Source: Xanthocytophaga flava (lineage in GTDB: Bacteria; Bacteroidota; Bacteroidia; Cytophagales; 172606-1). Taken from it: a stretch of DNA of 64,000 nucleotides. Made by a program: the position numbers and the translations under genes. Each line of letters starts with the position of its first letter. The first letter of the stretch is position 1. Shown piece by piece: positions 27,080 to 35,938 of this stretch. The stretch covers positions 186,001 to 250,000 of the forward strand of contig JASJOS010000012.1 in NCBI GenBank assembly GCA_030068525.1. Direction: 5' to 3'. The notes under the pieces were generated by a model. The model was not told the DNA's origin and did not search any database. It saw only the letters and a program-made list of their open reading frames with translations.

Positions 27080-27688
27080 CTAAGTTCGTAAGTAGGCCAT
27101 AATCATAACAGGGATAATCTTTTTGCGCTCCATAACAAAAGACTGAAATCCTTTTTCATCCAAATCTCCAATATATCGTACAACAGGTTTGGCAATAAAC
27201 GGAAAAACCATGCTTCCCAATATCGTCATAATAAGTTGTAATGGCTCAATATCCCGGTAATTTCCTTTCTCTATTTCTTCTTTGAGCTGTTTGGTAAAAT
27301 AGGCATTTTGTATCACTCCACTTACATTAAATTTCTTAAATATCTGTCCATCATTTCGGGTCAATTCCGATAGTACAAAAGAAGGCACCATAGCGTTTTC
27401 CAATAAGAAATCTATGTATTTATCAACTAATTGCCATATTTTCACTTCAAACGGAGTTTCTTCATTGAGTATAGATAAAATACGATTAAAGAACCCAGTG
27501 AATACTTCGGTATATATCTGTTCAAACAACTGCTCTTTGCTGCGAAAATAATAATTCATCAACGCAATATTTACTCCTGCCTCTTCTGCGATATCCCGTA
27601 CTCTTGCTCCATCAAATCCTTTTTGAACAAAAATCCGCTTTGCTGCTTCTTTTATTTTGGCTTCTGTATCTTTATTTATTTCAGGCAT
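27080..27688 (-). CDS. TetR/AcrR-family transcriptional regulator
   Basis: A 202-residue regulator with an N-terminal helix-turn-helix (about residues 8-55: IKEAAKRIFVQKGFDGARV, DIAEEAGVNIALMNYYF) and an all-helical ligand-binding domain. It is the first gene of the exporter operon, whose expression it presumably represses until a pump substrate binds. A perfect 30-bp palindrome sits upstream next to the promoter and is the obvious operator, so autoregulation is likely. The E. coli analogue is CecR, which controls ybhGFSR. Confidence 0.93.
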   Translation of the reverse strand: MPEINKDTEAKIKEAAKRIFVQKGFDGARVRDIAEEAGVNIALMNYYFRSKEQLFEQIYTEVFTGFFNRILSILNEETPFEVKIWQLVDKYIDFLLENAMVPSFVLSELTRNDGQIFKKFNVSGVIQNAYFTKQLKEEIEKGNYRDIEPLQLIMTILGSMVFPFIAKPVVRYIGDLDEKGFQSFVMERKKIIPVMIMAYLRT

Positions 27689-27729
27689 TCAGTAGGCTCC
27701 TTCTGAGTTCTCATTTTAGTATCTGGAAT

Positions 27730-27762
27730 CAAATATAAGAGAAGGTTAACGAAAGAAACAAA
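27730..27762 (-). promoter_or_regulatory. Promoter of the exporter operon
   Basis: On the minus strand TATATTTG (27730-27737) is an exact TAnnTTTG -7 box and TTTG (27759-27762) the -33 box, with 21 bases between. The start point would lie about 35 bases before the tetR start codon. Confidence 0.75.
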
Positions 27763-27771
27763 TATTAAGTA

Positions 27772-27801
27772 AACTATTTTAAACACATGTTTAAAATAGT
27801 T
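27772..27801. promoter_or_regulatory. Perfect 30-bp palindrome, probable TetR operator
   Basis: Left arm AACTATTTTAAACA and right arm TGTTTAAAATAGTT are exact reverse complements separated by CA. It begins 9 bases upstream of the -33 box of the tetR promoter. The length and symmetry suit a TetR-family dimer (or pair of dimers). The rest of the 457-base gap (27689-28145) holds the promoter of the next gene and nothing else I can name. Confidence 0.78.
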
Positions 27802-28070
27802 ATTTCACAAGGCATCTTTTGATACATCAACCTTTTAGAAGTTAGAAGTCCTCCGGTAAAAAGAAAGACTGGTATAGCTTATATAAAGAGCATGATTCCA
27901 AAACACTTTTAGACAAAATTTCTATGAATCATACATACTTAAAATAATTTAAAAAACTCACAACTCCTCTTAAAACACACTAAAAATCAGCACATTATGG
28001 CAAACCGCTATAATACACCTGCAATACTGTTCTGCTTTGTATCAATACAGAGTCATACATCACCTCAAGC

Positions 28071-28106
28071 TTTGCCTTCTGTCACGGGCATTAACATCTA
28101 CCTTTG
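28071..28106 (+). promoter_or_regulatory. Promoter of the lipocalin-like gene
   Basis: TACCTTTG (28099-28106) is a TAnnTTTG -7 box; TTTG at 28071-28074 could be the -33 box, though the 24-base spacer is a little long. The leader would be about 33 bases. Confidence 0.5.
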
Positions 28107-28145
28107 CCTTTTAATCGTTATATAGGGAAAAAATAAAGGACTAGT

Positions 28146-28592
28146 ATGAAAACACCATTGCTTTTTCTTCCAATATCACTAGTGGTTCTCCTAACAGCAG
28201 TTAGTCCAGTGATGAATACCTATTCAACTACAACTACGGTTAACAATCGGCTGTTGTCAGGAATATGGAAAAGTACTATAATCACGAATAATACCTTTAC
28301 CAATAATAAACTGGTAGACAAAGAAAACTCTACCAATACAGAAATTTATACCTTTCAGGGAGACAATATGTTTAGCCTGACTCAAGGGGCTTTTTCTATT
28401 AAGGGAGAATGGGATATTAATAAAGACGGCAATCTGGTTACTGTAACTACCGAATCAGGAGAAGCTATGCAATGGCAGATCCAGTCGTTGTCTAGTGTAC
28501 AACTAAAGTTATTTCGTTCAGAAACGATACAGATGGGCTCTAAAACACATCAACTTGAAACATTGGTGAGTTGTTCACGGATAGTCCAATAA
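28146..28592 (+). CDS. Secreted lipocalin-like protein, unknown role
   Basis: A 148-residue protein with a signal peptide (about residues 1-24) and a small beta-rich domain. LLSGIWKSTI, EIYTFQGDNMFSL, GEWDINKDGNLVTVT and LKLFRSETIQM follow the pattern of short lipocalin-like domains common in Bacteroidota (strands broken by GxW and a KDG turn). No enzymatic residue is apparent. It has its own promoter and stands alone, divergent from the exporter operon. The ligand, if any, is unknown. Confidence 0.65.
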   Translation: MKTPLLFLPISLVVLLTAVSPVMNTYSTTTTVNNRLLSGIWKSTIITNNTFTNNKLVDKENSTNTEIYTFQGDNMFSLTQGAFSIKGEWDINKDGNLVTVTTESGEAMQWQIQSLSSVQLKLFRSETIQMGSKTHQLETLVSCSRIVQ

Positions 28593-28717
28593 GGTTCTAA
28601 AAGCTATAGATATACAACATAAGTTATTCCGAATTTTGACTAAAGAATGTCATTGAAAAAGGATAATACATGTCACAAAGAGAGCAATGTTCACTTCAAT
28701 CGTGGTTGGTAGTATAG

Positions 28718-28869
28718 GTGCGCTGGGTTTCTTTTCTCCGCGAGGTTGGCCTTTGGCCTGTGGGTGGAAGGATCGGAGAAAAGTGTCCTTTTTTGCTTCG
28801 TTTTTTGGACAAGCAAAAAATGAAGAGGTCTGTGGAAGAGTGATGTAAGGAACAATAAACCAGCGCGAC
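28718..28869. repeat. Nested palindromic extragenic element, about 150 bp
   Basis: In the 392-base gap between the lipocalin-like and thioesterase genes lies a structured element. Outer arms GCGCTGG (28720-28726) and CCAGCGC (28860-28866) enclose CTTTTCTCCG (28731-28740) and CGGAGAAAAG (28774-28783), a central GGCCTTTGGCC, and TTTTTTGC / GCAAAAAA arms with a GTCC / GGAC pair. It is more GC-rich than its surroundings. Such nested palindromes are typical of dispersed REP/MITE-like elements. A 62-codon ORF across it is an artefact of the palindromes. The remaining bases of the gap show nothing. Confidence 0.62.
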
Positions 28870-28984
28870 TAAGTAAATTCTCAAAAATTAACCTAAGCCC
28901 ACACTTGCAAAAGTATAGGCTTGGGTTTTATTCATTTCCAAAATTCGGGATGAATCATGTTACTGTTCTCAGGGCAACGCTTCT

Positions 28985-29371
28985 TTATTTAGGAATGGCA
29001 ATGGGCTTTTTGTCTTCTCCTACTGCTACAAATGTAAAGGTACCACTTACTGCTTTCTCCCTATCTTCCGAATACATTTGTTCCACAAAGATTTCTACTT
29101 CTACTTTCAAACTAGAATTTCCTACTTCTTTTACCCTGGCCACCAGCTCTATAATGGTTCCGGCAGGAATAGGATGCTTGAAGTCTATTTTATCAGAAGA
29201 TACAGTTACACAACGTAATCGGGTAAAGCGGGTAGCTGCGATAAATGCCGTCTCATCCATCATCGATAACGCAGTTCCCCCAAATAAAGTGTCATAGTGA
29301 TTGGTATTGTTGGGAAATACCGTTTTAAATACACGCGTTTCCGCATGTTTGATCCGTTCTTCTAAAGTCAT
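28985..29371 (-). CDS. Acyl-CoA thioesterase, YciA-like hotdog protein
   Basis: A single hotdog domain of 128 residues. PNNTNHYDTLFGGTALSMMDE and AATRFTRLRCVTVSSDKIDFKHPIPAGTIIEL are hallmarks of the YciA/BACH acyl-CoA hydrolase group, with the conserved Asn in NTNHY and Asp in MMDE forming the active site. It would hydrolyse a range of acyl-CoAs in the cytosol, which helps to balance free CoA. The gene is monocistronic in appearance. No unusual features. Confidence 0.9.
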   Translation of the reverse strand: MTLEERIKHAETRVFKTVFPNNTNHYDTLFGGTALSMMDETAFIAATRFTRLRCVTVSSDKIDFKHPIPAGTIIELVARVKEVGNSSLKVEVEIFVEQMYSEDREKAVSGTFTFVAVGEDKKPIAIPK

Positions 29372-29511
29372 AATCAGTGTATGGTTTATCTAAAATTTGG
29401 GTAAAGATACAGGTCGACTACAGAATACCTATGTTTTACACGAACAATAGAAGAATTGTTATAAGTACTATTTGTAAGCAAATCATTAGGAAGGCAAGTA
29501 TGAGAACACGT

Positions 29512-31338
29512 TTATTTATCCCTGACATCAGCAGTTTTAACCAGGTAAGTCCCATTTTCAGAGTGAACAAACACAAACTCTTCCCAAGCAATTTCCTCAT
29601 TGGGAGTCTTACCCATTGCACCTTCTTTTGATTTCAGGCTAAACCTAAATATAATTCCAGTACGGCTTTTGTACTCCTTTAAATCAAAAGGAAGTGCCAC
29701 TATTTGTTCTTTATGAGGGAGAATATCCAATGAATCTATCGTCCCTTCTGAAATCAATTTTCCGTTTTCATTGATAGACCATTGCAAATACACACTGTTC
29801 AATCGGGTAAAATCGTATCTGTTTTTAATCATGATTCGATTGTCTGTATGTTGCTTTATAGTAAAATCAGCATATTGATACTCTTTCTTTAGCTGTTCTT
29901 TACGGGTTTGGGACAAATTGTTCCATACAGGAGATAATTCCCAATCTACTGTCAGACTTTTTGCCCAAGTAGCATACCGGGAATAGGTTTTATTGGTAAA
30001 TACCACAGGTCTTCCTCCATCTTCTTTGTTGATCAGGTCAATCAGAAATTTATCTTCTGTCAGTGAAATAAACTTCTGATTTAGTTGCCATACAATGACT
30101 GAAGGATGCTTTCTAAGTTGACGAATGGATAAAGCCAACTTGGCATAAAAAAGGTCTTTTTTCTTCTGCTTTTCTTCAACGGAAAGTCCAGTAAGCGACT
30201 TTGGATCCAGGCTATCCATTTTCTGAATAATGTATAGTCCTATTTCATCACATAAGTCATATAAGGGGGTACTGGTCTGTGAAGGAGGTATAATAAGGGC
30301 ATTAACATGCTTGTCTTTAATAGATTGCAGAATAGTACGCATACTCTCTCTGGACCATACCGAATCATAGGAAACAGGAGGAGTATACTGAACAGCCTGT
30401 ATCGTAATAGGGGAACTTACCGGAATATTACCCAGATAGAGTTTATTATTCCGTACATCTACAACTCTAAACCCTGTACTACTACCAATAACTTCGGCAA
30501 TCTGGCAAGAAGAATCTATTGCTTGTAAAGTAAAATGATACAGATAGTGGATTTCACTATTCCATCGTTTAAAATTATGAAGACCATAATGGTAAACACC
30601 AAATGGATAAGAGTCTCCTTTATCTAATGCCCTCCCAATTTCTTCATGATTGAATGAGTCTATCTCAACCGCTCTATTATCATGATCAAAGAGAGCAAAC
30701 AAATAATGATATTTATACAAATAACTCACTTCTGAATAACTTCGTGTAGTAAACTTTACATTCCAGTCAGTCATTCGATTGGGAAGCTTGCAGTACTCCT
30801 CAAATAGATAATAATCATCAATATGTACTTGAGGGGTAGCAAGCAGAGAAATGCGGTTGAATGTAGTTCCTTTTTTTATTGCAGAACCTTCAACGCGTAT
30901 GTCTATGTAGTTGTCTTGCTTATCTATGTATGGAGTAATATTTATTTTAACAGGTATTGCTTTTTCAATGACAGTGATCTTTTTAGTATCAATGAAAAGT
31001 GTAAACGAAATAGGCTGAGGCTCAAAAAGAACAAATACCATTTTACCTTTCCAGTTGTCTGGCACCTGAAAAGATGTATAGCTCGTATAGGATGATACAG
31101 TCTGATTACTGCTTTTTTTTGAAGAAGAGATAGCTTTTTGAGTTACTACTTTTGGAATCAATGCCTGAGTTATGTCTTTAAAAAAAGGAGAATGGCTCTC
31201 CCCTATCTGTTTGATACTTTCATATGGTATAGGTGTAGGTCCCGGCTGTACCAAATCTTTCCATACCTCATCAGCAGATTGAGCAGATAAATTTATACAA
31301 ATGAAAAAAGTCAAAAAATAAACTACAGATTTAAACAT
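29512..31338 (-). CDS. Truncated GH2/beta-galactosidase-like protein lacking catalytic residues
   Basis: A secreted protein (signal peptide MFKSVVYFL...LSAQS) of 608 residues; the frame is open from 31362 but the Met at 31338 fits the signal. Order of parts: sugar-binding jelly roll (NWKGKMVFVLFEP, about 90-180), Ig-like domain (PVSSPITIQAVQY), a partial TIM barrel (MRTILQSIKDKHVNALIIPP, LYDLCDEIGLYII, LRKHPSVIVWQLNQ), then a LacZ domain-4-like segment (LNSVYLQWSINENGKLIS, EIAWEEFVFV). In active GH2 enzymes WxLxNE supplies the acid Glu; here it is NQ. Barrel strands 5-8 with the nucleophile are missing. It looks like a stable pseudoenzyme, since the frame is intact. Confidence 0.72.
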   Translation of the reverse strand: MFKSVVYFLTFFICINLSAQSADEVWKDLVQPGPTPIPYESIKQIGESHSPFFKDITQALIPKVVTQKAISSSKKSSNQTVSSYTSYTSFQVPDNWKGKMVFVLFEPQPISFTLFIDTKKITVIEKAIPVKINITPYIDKQDNYIDIRVEGSAIKKGTTFNRISLLATPQVHIDDYYLFEEYCKLPNRMTDWNVKFTTRSYSEVSYLYKYHYLFALFDHDNRAVEIDSFNHEEIGRALDKGDSYPFGVYHYGLHNFKRWNSEIHYLYHFTLQAIDSSCQIAEVIGSSTGFRVVDVRNNKLYLGNIPVSSPITIQAVQYTPPVSYDSVWSRESMRTILQSIKDKHVNALIIPPSQTSTPLYDLCDEIGLYIIQKMDSLDPKSLTGLSVEEKQKKKDLFYAKLALSIRQLRKHPSVIVWQLNQKFISLTEDKFLIDLINKEDGGRPVVFTNKTYSRYATWAKSLTVDWELSPVWNNLSQTRKEQLKKEYQYADFTIKQHTDNRIMIKNRYDFTRLNSVYLQWSINENGKLISEGTIDSLDILPHKEQIVALPFDLKEYKSRTGIIFRFSLKSKEGAMGKTPNEEIAWEEFVFVHSENGTYLVKTADVRDK

Positions 31339-31598
31339 ATACCAAATACCCTCTAACTTCATAATAACCTGATCAATAAGCGAATACCTTTTATTTCACC
31401 AATATAGAGATTGCTTATGACTATTCATAAATCAGCATAAAAGCAGGCTTATACTTGGAGATTTTATCTGTTTTCTCTATCCTTGATGTTGAAAAATCCT
31501 TAGTTGATCACCATCCTGCGTGTCTAAACATTGGAGCAAGCTCTCTAAACAGACACTTTTTTTATTTTGAGATTACATATTTTTCAAACTATACAAAT

Positions 31599-32264
31599 AT
31601 GATTCAAGCAATTATTTTTGATATGGACGGTCTGCTTATCGACTCGGAGCCACAATGGAGAATAGCAGAAATAGAGGTATTTGCCAAAGTAGGCGTACTA
31701 CTAACAGAAACTATGACCTATCAAACTACGGGACTACGTACTGATGAAGTGATTAACTACTGGTACCAACGTCAACCCTGGAAAAACAGAACACCCGCTG
31801 AAGTAACAGCAGACTTAAATGCAACGGCCCTCTATCATATCTCACGGCATGCAGAAGTTCTACCAGGTGTATATGAGATATTAGATTTTGTAGCTAAGAA
31901 GTCTATTCCAATGGCTGTAGCGTCTTCATCTAGCATGGCATTGATTGAAGCAGTACTGGAAAAATTAAAGATCCGTCATTTATTCTCAGTAATACACTCA
32001 GGCACTTTGGAGGCCAAAGGCAAACCAGATCCAGCTGTCTATATCACCACAGCTAAGAAACTTGGAATACCTGCTACCCAATGTCTGGCACTGGAAGACT
32101 CTGTAAATGGTATGCGGGCAGGACTTAAAGCCGGGATGAAAGTTGTGGCTATACCAGCTCCAGAAAGTTTCACAAGACCAGAATATGGGGAAGCTAGTCT
32201 GAAAATTGCGTCTTTACTAGACTTTACAGAATCTGTATGGGAGCAGATAAATAAGTTACCCTAA
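31599..32264 (+). CDS. HAD-family hexitol/sugar phosphatase (HxpB-like)
   Basis: A 221-residue HAD phosphatase. IIFDMDGLLIDSEPQW carries nucleophile Asp8 and Asp10, AVASSSS the second motif, AKGKPDPAVY the conserved Lys and LEDSVNGMRAG the metal-binding acids. The cap insertion starts with EIEVFAKVGV and matches HxpB (YniC), which acts on hexitol or 2-deoxyglucose phosphates. A longer frame from 31455 adds an unrelated AT-rich N-terminus, so the ATG directly before the motif is chosen. It stands alone. Confidence 0.86.
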   Translation: MIQAIIFDMDGLLIDSEPQWRIAEIEVFAKVGVLLTETMTYQTTGLRTDEVINYWYQRQPWKNRTPAEVTADLNATALYHISRHAEVLPGVYEILDFVAKKSIPMAVASSSSMALIEAVLEKLKIRHLFSVIHSGTLEAKGKPDPAVYITTAKKLGIPATQCLALEDSVNGMRAGLKAGMKVVAIPAPESFTRPEYGEASLKIASLLDFTESVWEQINKLP

Positions 32265-32456
32265 TCTATGCTTTCTGGTGCTTGATGAAGATAAAGCAGC
32301 CTGTTATTGAATGCAATACCCTCAAGATGAGCAAGTTTATCTATACATAAAAAGTATTCCCTTTAAATTAATCCTGCTAACCTCCACATTTTAAAAGGCA
32401 TGCTTTTTTTAATTTTAGTCATGTTTTTAAAATGTTATATAAAAAGGAGGTTAGCA

Positions 32457-33038
32457 ATGAAACTTAAAATTCTTATTATAGGCTTACTTGTATCCATTCA
32501 GGTAATGGCCCAGAAACAGCAGAAGCAGAATGTTCAGGTCAACAGTGATAAACAACTTAACATTGACTGGTCAAAATACAAAACCTATGCATGGGCATCT
32601 CAGGTAGATAGCAAACTTGATCCAGGTATCTATTTTCTCAATGACCTAGTTTTAAAAGAACGTATTCGAAATGCAGTAGGGTATGAAATGGATGGAAGAG
32701 GATATGAGAAAGTATCTCAATCACCGGATATAATTGTTAATTTCCGTGTTTTTGATCAACCGACTACACTCAAAGGATATACGGGGTATGGTACGTCATA
32801 TTGGGGTTCACAGGAAGTTCGCCAACCAGAAGACACTACTTCTTACAATGTTGAACGTGGTACATTAATCGTTAATGTAATAGACACTAAATCAGGAGAA
32901 ACCATCTGGCGTGGATTTGCTTCTGGTTTAATGAACGGTACTGCCTTCAATAAAGAAGAGGAAAAGATTAAAGAAGCTGTGAACTTAATTTATCAGGATT
33001 ATCCCGCCAGAGCAGATAATCTGGGGAATAAAAAATAG
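32457..33038 (+). CDS. DUF4136 domain secreted protein
   Basis: A 193-residue protein with a signal peptide (MKLKILIIGLLVSIQVMAQ) and a DUF4136 domain: SKYKTYAWAS, RIRNAVGYEMDGRGYEKVSQSPDIIVNF and GTLIVNVIDTKSGETIWRGFA. The family is widespread in Bacteroidota, but its function is unknown. A true Shine-Dalgarno sequence AAGGAGG stands 6 bases before the ATG, rare in this phylum, and fixes the start against a longer frame opening at 32400. A terminator follows. Confidence 0.85.
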   Translation: MKLKILIIGLLVSIQVMAQKQQKQNVQVNSDKQLNIDWSKYKTYAWASQVDSKLDPGIYFLNDLVLKERIRNAVGYEMDGRGYEKVSQSPDIIVNFRVFDQPTTLKGYTGYGTSYWGSQEVRQPEDTTSYNVERGTLIVNVIDTKSGETIWRGFASGLMNGTAFNKEEEKIKEAVNLIYQDYPARADNLGNKK

Positions 33039-33061
33039 CTTCTCTTATAGAAGATAACAAG

Positions 33062-33098
33062 GTAAACCCTCAAACTTCTACTCTGAGGGTTTACTTTT
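33062..33098. terminator. Bidirectional intrinsic terminator
   Basis: Perfect 11-bp stem GTAAACCCTCA / TGAGGGTTTAC with an 11-base loop and a TTTT tail on the plus strand. It lies between the convergent DUF4136 and MFS genes and overlaps the MFS stop codon. Confidence 0.82.
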
Positions 33099-34344
33099 CA
33101 ATATCTGAATTATGAAGTGATCGAGTTGGATCAATCTTCAGCCAGAGTAATGCACCAACGGCCAGACACCCAGCAATTAAAAATAAGGGATAATTAAAAT
33201 TACCAGTCTTTTGTACAATAGTCCCAAACAATATAGTCACAAAGAAACCGCCTAGTTGCCCCGCAAAGTTCATAGCACCCGCAACTGTACCCGAATGCTG
33301 CTTACCAATATCCACACATACGGCAAAAGCAACAGGTAAAGTCAAGTCTTTCAGAAATACACAAATAGCTAACAGATAACCAGCAGACTCGTTATCTGTT
33401 GTTAGTCCGGACAACAAAAAGAAAATACTGGACAGACCTAACCCTATCATTCCAACAGTTCTTCGCCCAACTTTGAGACCATATTTTTTGGTTAATACAT
33501 CACTTACATATCCACCTACAATACAGCCAACTGCTCCCAGAAAATACGATAAAGAGATGAAGTTTTTCGTTTGTTCTTCCGATAAACCTCTCCCTTCCTG
33601 AAAATAGGTAGCAGACCAGTTAGTAAAGAAATACGCTGCGTAAAAAAACAAATGACACATCAGCATCAGAATCCAGATGTTAGGATTACGCAGAATAAGT
33701 TGCCAGGAAACATGATGTGTAGTGGCAACCTGTTTTCTGCCCACTTCAATCTCTTCTACCTCTTCGGCTGTTATGCCCTTCTTCTCGACAGGTATATCTC
33801 TAAACCAGAAATACCATCCGGCAGCCCATAGTACACCAGCTACACCCAATACCAGAAATGCCCAGCGCCATCCCAGTGCATGAACAAGAGGAATCACCAA
33901 CAAAGGAGTTAAAGCCCCACCAATGCGTCCAGCAGCCCATATTACAGATTGTGCCCTCCCTACTTCCACTGCCGGAAACCAACGGGAGATGACAATAGAC
34001 GCATTGGGATAAGCACCAGCTTCGCCTGCCCCAAATAAAAAACGAATCACAATGAGATAGATGAAATGAAAAGCCGTTCCGGTTAAGGCTGTAAAAGCAG
34101 ACCACCACAGCACCACCCGAGTCAACACCCTTCTCGGACCAATTTTATCACCCAACACACCTGTAGGAATTTCAAACAAGGCATAGGCTAATGAGAAAGC
34201 TCCCAATACATACCCAAACTGCTCATTGTTCAATCCAAGATCGGCTTTTACATATTTGCTTACCACATTCATACAAACCCGATCCAGAAAAGTGATAATA
34301 GAAAGAAGAAATAGCGCAGTTAGTACCTTGTATCGGGTTTTCAT
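33091..34344 (-). CDS. MFS transporter, anion:cation symporter family
   Basis: A 417-residue membrane protein with twelve helices. TFLDRVCMNVV near the N-terminus and the loop LGDKIGPRRVLTRVV, plus FGAGEAGAYPNASIVISRWFP, are typical of the ACS branch that takes up hexuronates, galactonate, sialate or related organic anions. The central cytoplasmic loop spans about residues 195-220. The substrate is not determined, but hexuronates would suit an organism with GH88 enzymes. The gene is convergent with DUF4136 and appears monocistronic. Confidence 0.88.
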   Translation of the reverse strand: MKTRYKVLTALFLLSIITFLDRVCMNVVSKYVKADLGLNNEQFGYVLGAFSLAYALFEIPTGVLGDKIGPRRVLTRVVLWWSAFTALTGTAFHFIYLIVIRFLFGAGEAGAYPNASIVISRWFPAVEVGRAQSVIWAAGRIGGALTPLLVIPLVHALGWRWAFLVLGVAGVLWAAGWYFWFRDIPVEKKGITAEEVEEIEVGRKQVATTHHVSWQLILRNPNIWILMLMCHLFFYAAYFFTNWSATYFQEGRGLSEEQTKNFISLSYFLGAVGCIVGGYVSDVLTKKYGLKVGRRTVGMIGLGLSSIFFLLSGLTTDNESAGYLLAICVFLKDLTLPVAFAVCVDIGKQHSGTVAGAMNFAGQLGGFFVTILFGTIVQKTGNFNYPLFLIAGCLAVGALLWLKIDPTRSLHNSDIEK

Positions 34345-34524
34345 TATAGAAGCAGAAAGACAGATATGAAAATTTTAAGCTTATTTATAACTAAACATAC
34401 TAAAAACTACAATACTGCTTATGCGTTTCCAGATAAAATCTGTGACTTAGACACTATAAGCTATAACCATACGAAAATAATCTGTCTATATTGCAATGGA
34501 AAACTCTAAATTATTTTTGGTTAA

Positions 34525-35784
34525 ATGTGTTCTTCAACTAATCTATTTTCTCCTTCTGTAGTAGGACTGAAAATAGGGATAATTATATTTATAACTTTTT
34601 ATGCAACAAGCTGTCTACAAGACAACGCTTCTAAGAAGAAATTTGCAGCAAAGCTATACCAAGCAAAAATATGCACAGCCAACAACTATAATAAATTAAA
34701 GGAAGATATCAATTATGCCAGGATTAATAATCCTATTGATTTCTTAAACTATTGTGATCATTCCCTAATTATTACATTAGACAATTACCCAGATCAGCCA
34801 GAAAGTTATCTTGAGAAGATTCATAAAACAACATCTTCATTACTAAGAGAATTGTCTTTCACAGATTTTAAATTCAAAATCGTTCTTGATAGTGCTATTT
34901 CAGATAGCTCTTTTCAGGCATATAATGTTATTACCTCTTTAAAATCTCACGGAAGAATATATCAGCACAGAAGCTACATTAATACTACAGATAATACGGC
35001 CAATAAAGAAACAATACGTCTTGGCAAAATTGATGAACAAGAGTACTATAAAATCTTCAACAAAATTTTATCTGATATTCAATCTCCCTTTCGGTTACAC
35101 CTGGTTAAGAACTATATAGGGAATGTAGCTGATTATAATAAATTCGGAATTATAATGCTGACAAAAGAGCAAGCTGATTTGGTTCATGATAATGGAGCCT
35201 CTTTTGATTTGAGTTATGAAAGCTTTAAAAATAGCTTAACTTCTGAAAAAATTGATAGTGCAATTGCTGAGTATCAAAAGATAGGACTACTTTCTCATCT
35301 AACAGATAAACAAATCGCTCAGGCAAAGGAAAATGTTGCTCAACAAGAAAATCAGATTCTAAACCAAGTTCTCCATTGTTTTCCAAACCTTATCTATACA
35401 TTTGATACCGAACTAAATAATCTTAAAAATCCAAATGAAGAAATACTCATTGAATTAGCTCGAATTTCCAGAGGAGCTTTTATACCTTCAGATATCGTTG
35501 ACACATTTGATAAACCGATAAATACAAAAGCACGAATCAGCTTTTCGATTAATGGTAAATTATACACAACAGAAATTAACGCAAATGATGATTGGATTGA
35601 TCCTGCTTTCTTTAAATTGATAAATCAAGCTGTAACCGAAAATATATCCTCAGGTGAATTTTATGAACTGTATGGAGATGGGCAAGATATAGGCTTTATA
35701 TTTCTAACTAAAAAACAAGCCAATTATCTGTATTTAAATAAGCTTCTAGTATTCTCTGATCAATGGCAATCTGCTGAAGAATGA
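34525..35784 (+). CDS. Orphan lipoprotein with a duplicated domain
   Basis: A 419-residue protein; a hydrophobic stretch at residues 15-30 ends in ATSC, a lipobox. I recognise no family. Two regions look homologous: FGIIMLTKEQADLVHD (about 215-230) and IGFIFLTKKQANYLYL (about 395-410), each preceded by a beta-rich stretch with an acidic patch (DSAISDSSFQAYNV; TTEINANDDWIDPAF). The gene is AT-rich. TTG at 34491 and TATTTTTG at 34512-34519 look like a promoter, which would make the message almost leaderless, or the start slightly downstream. Confidence 0.6.
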   Translation: MCSSTNLFSPSVVGLKIGIIIFITFYATSCLQDNASKKKFAAKLYQAKICTANNYNKLKEDINYARINNPIDFLNYCDHSLIITLDNYPDQPESYLEKIHKTTSSLLRELSFTDFKFKIVLDSAISDSSFQAYNVITSLKSHGRIYQHRSYINTTDNTANKETIRLGKIDEQEYYKIFNKILSDIQSPFRLHLVKNYIGNVADYNKFGIIMLTKEQADLVHDNGASFDLSYESFKNSLTSEKIDSAIAEYQKIGLLSHLTDKQIAQAKENVAQQENQILNQVLHCFPNLIYTFDTELNNLKNPNEEILIELARISRGAFIPSDIVDTFDKPINTKARISFSINGKLYTTEINANDDWIDPAFFKLINQAVTENISSGEFYELYGDGQDIGFIFLTKKQANYLYLNKLLVFSDQWQSAEE

Positions 35785-35938
35785 CGCAAAGACTAATACC
35801 AAGGCATATTTAGAGCAAGTTAAAATCACAAAGAATTCGGATTATAGAGGTCAAAGAACGAAACTACTAGATTCATAGGTATTACACAGAATAACAAAGA
35901 AAGAAAAGCCTATAGCCTGCAGATTTATTCCAGAGGTC

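Noticed and set aside
27997-28125. 42-codon ORF before the lipocalin-like gene
   Set aside because: It covers the putative TTTG/TACCTTTG promoter and has no recognisable protein features.
28696-28884. 62-residue ORF on the minus strand
   Set aside because: It runs through the nested palindromic element; its composition comes from the palindromes.
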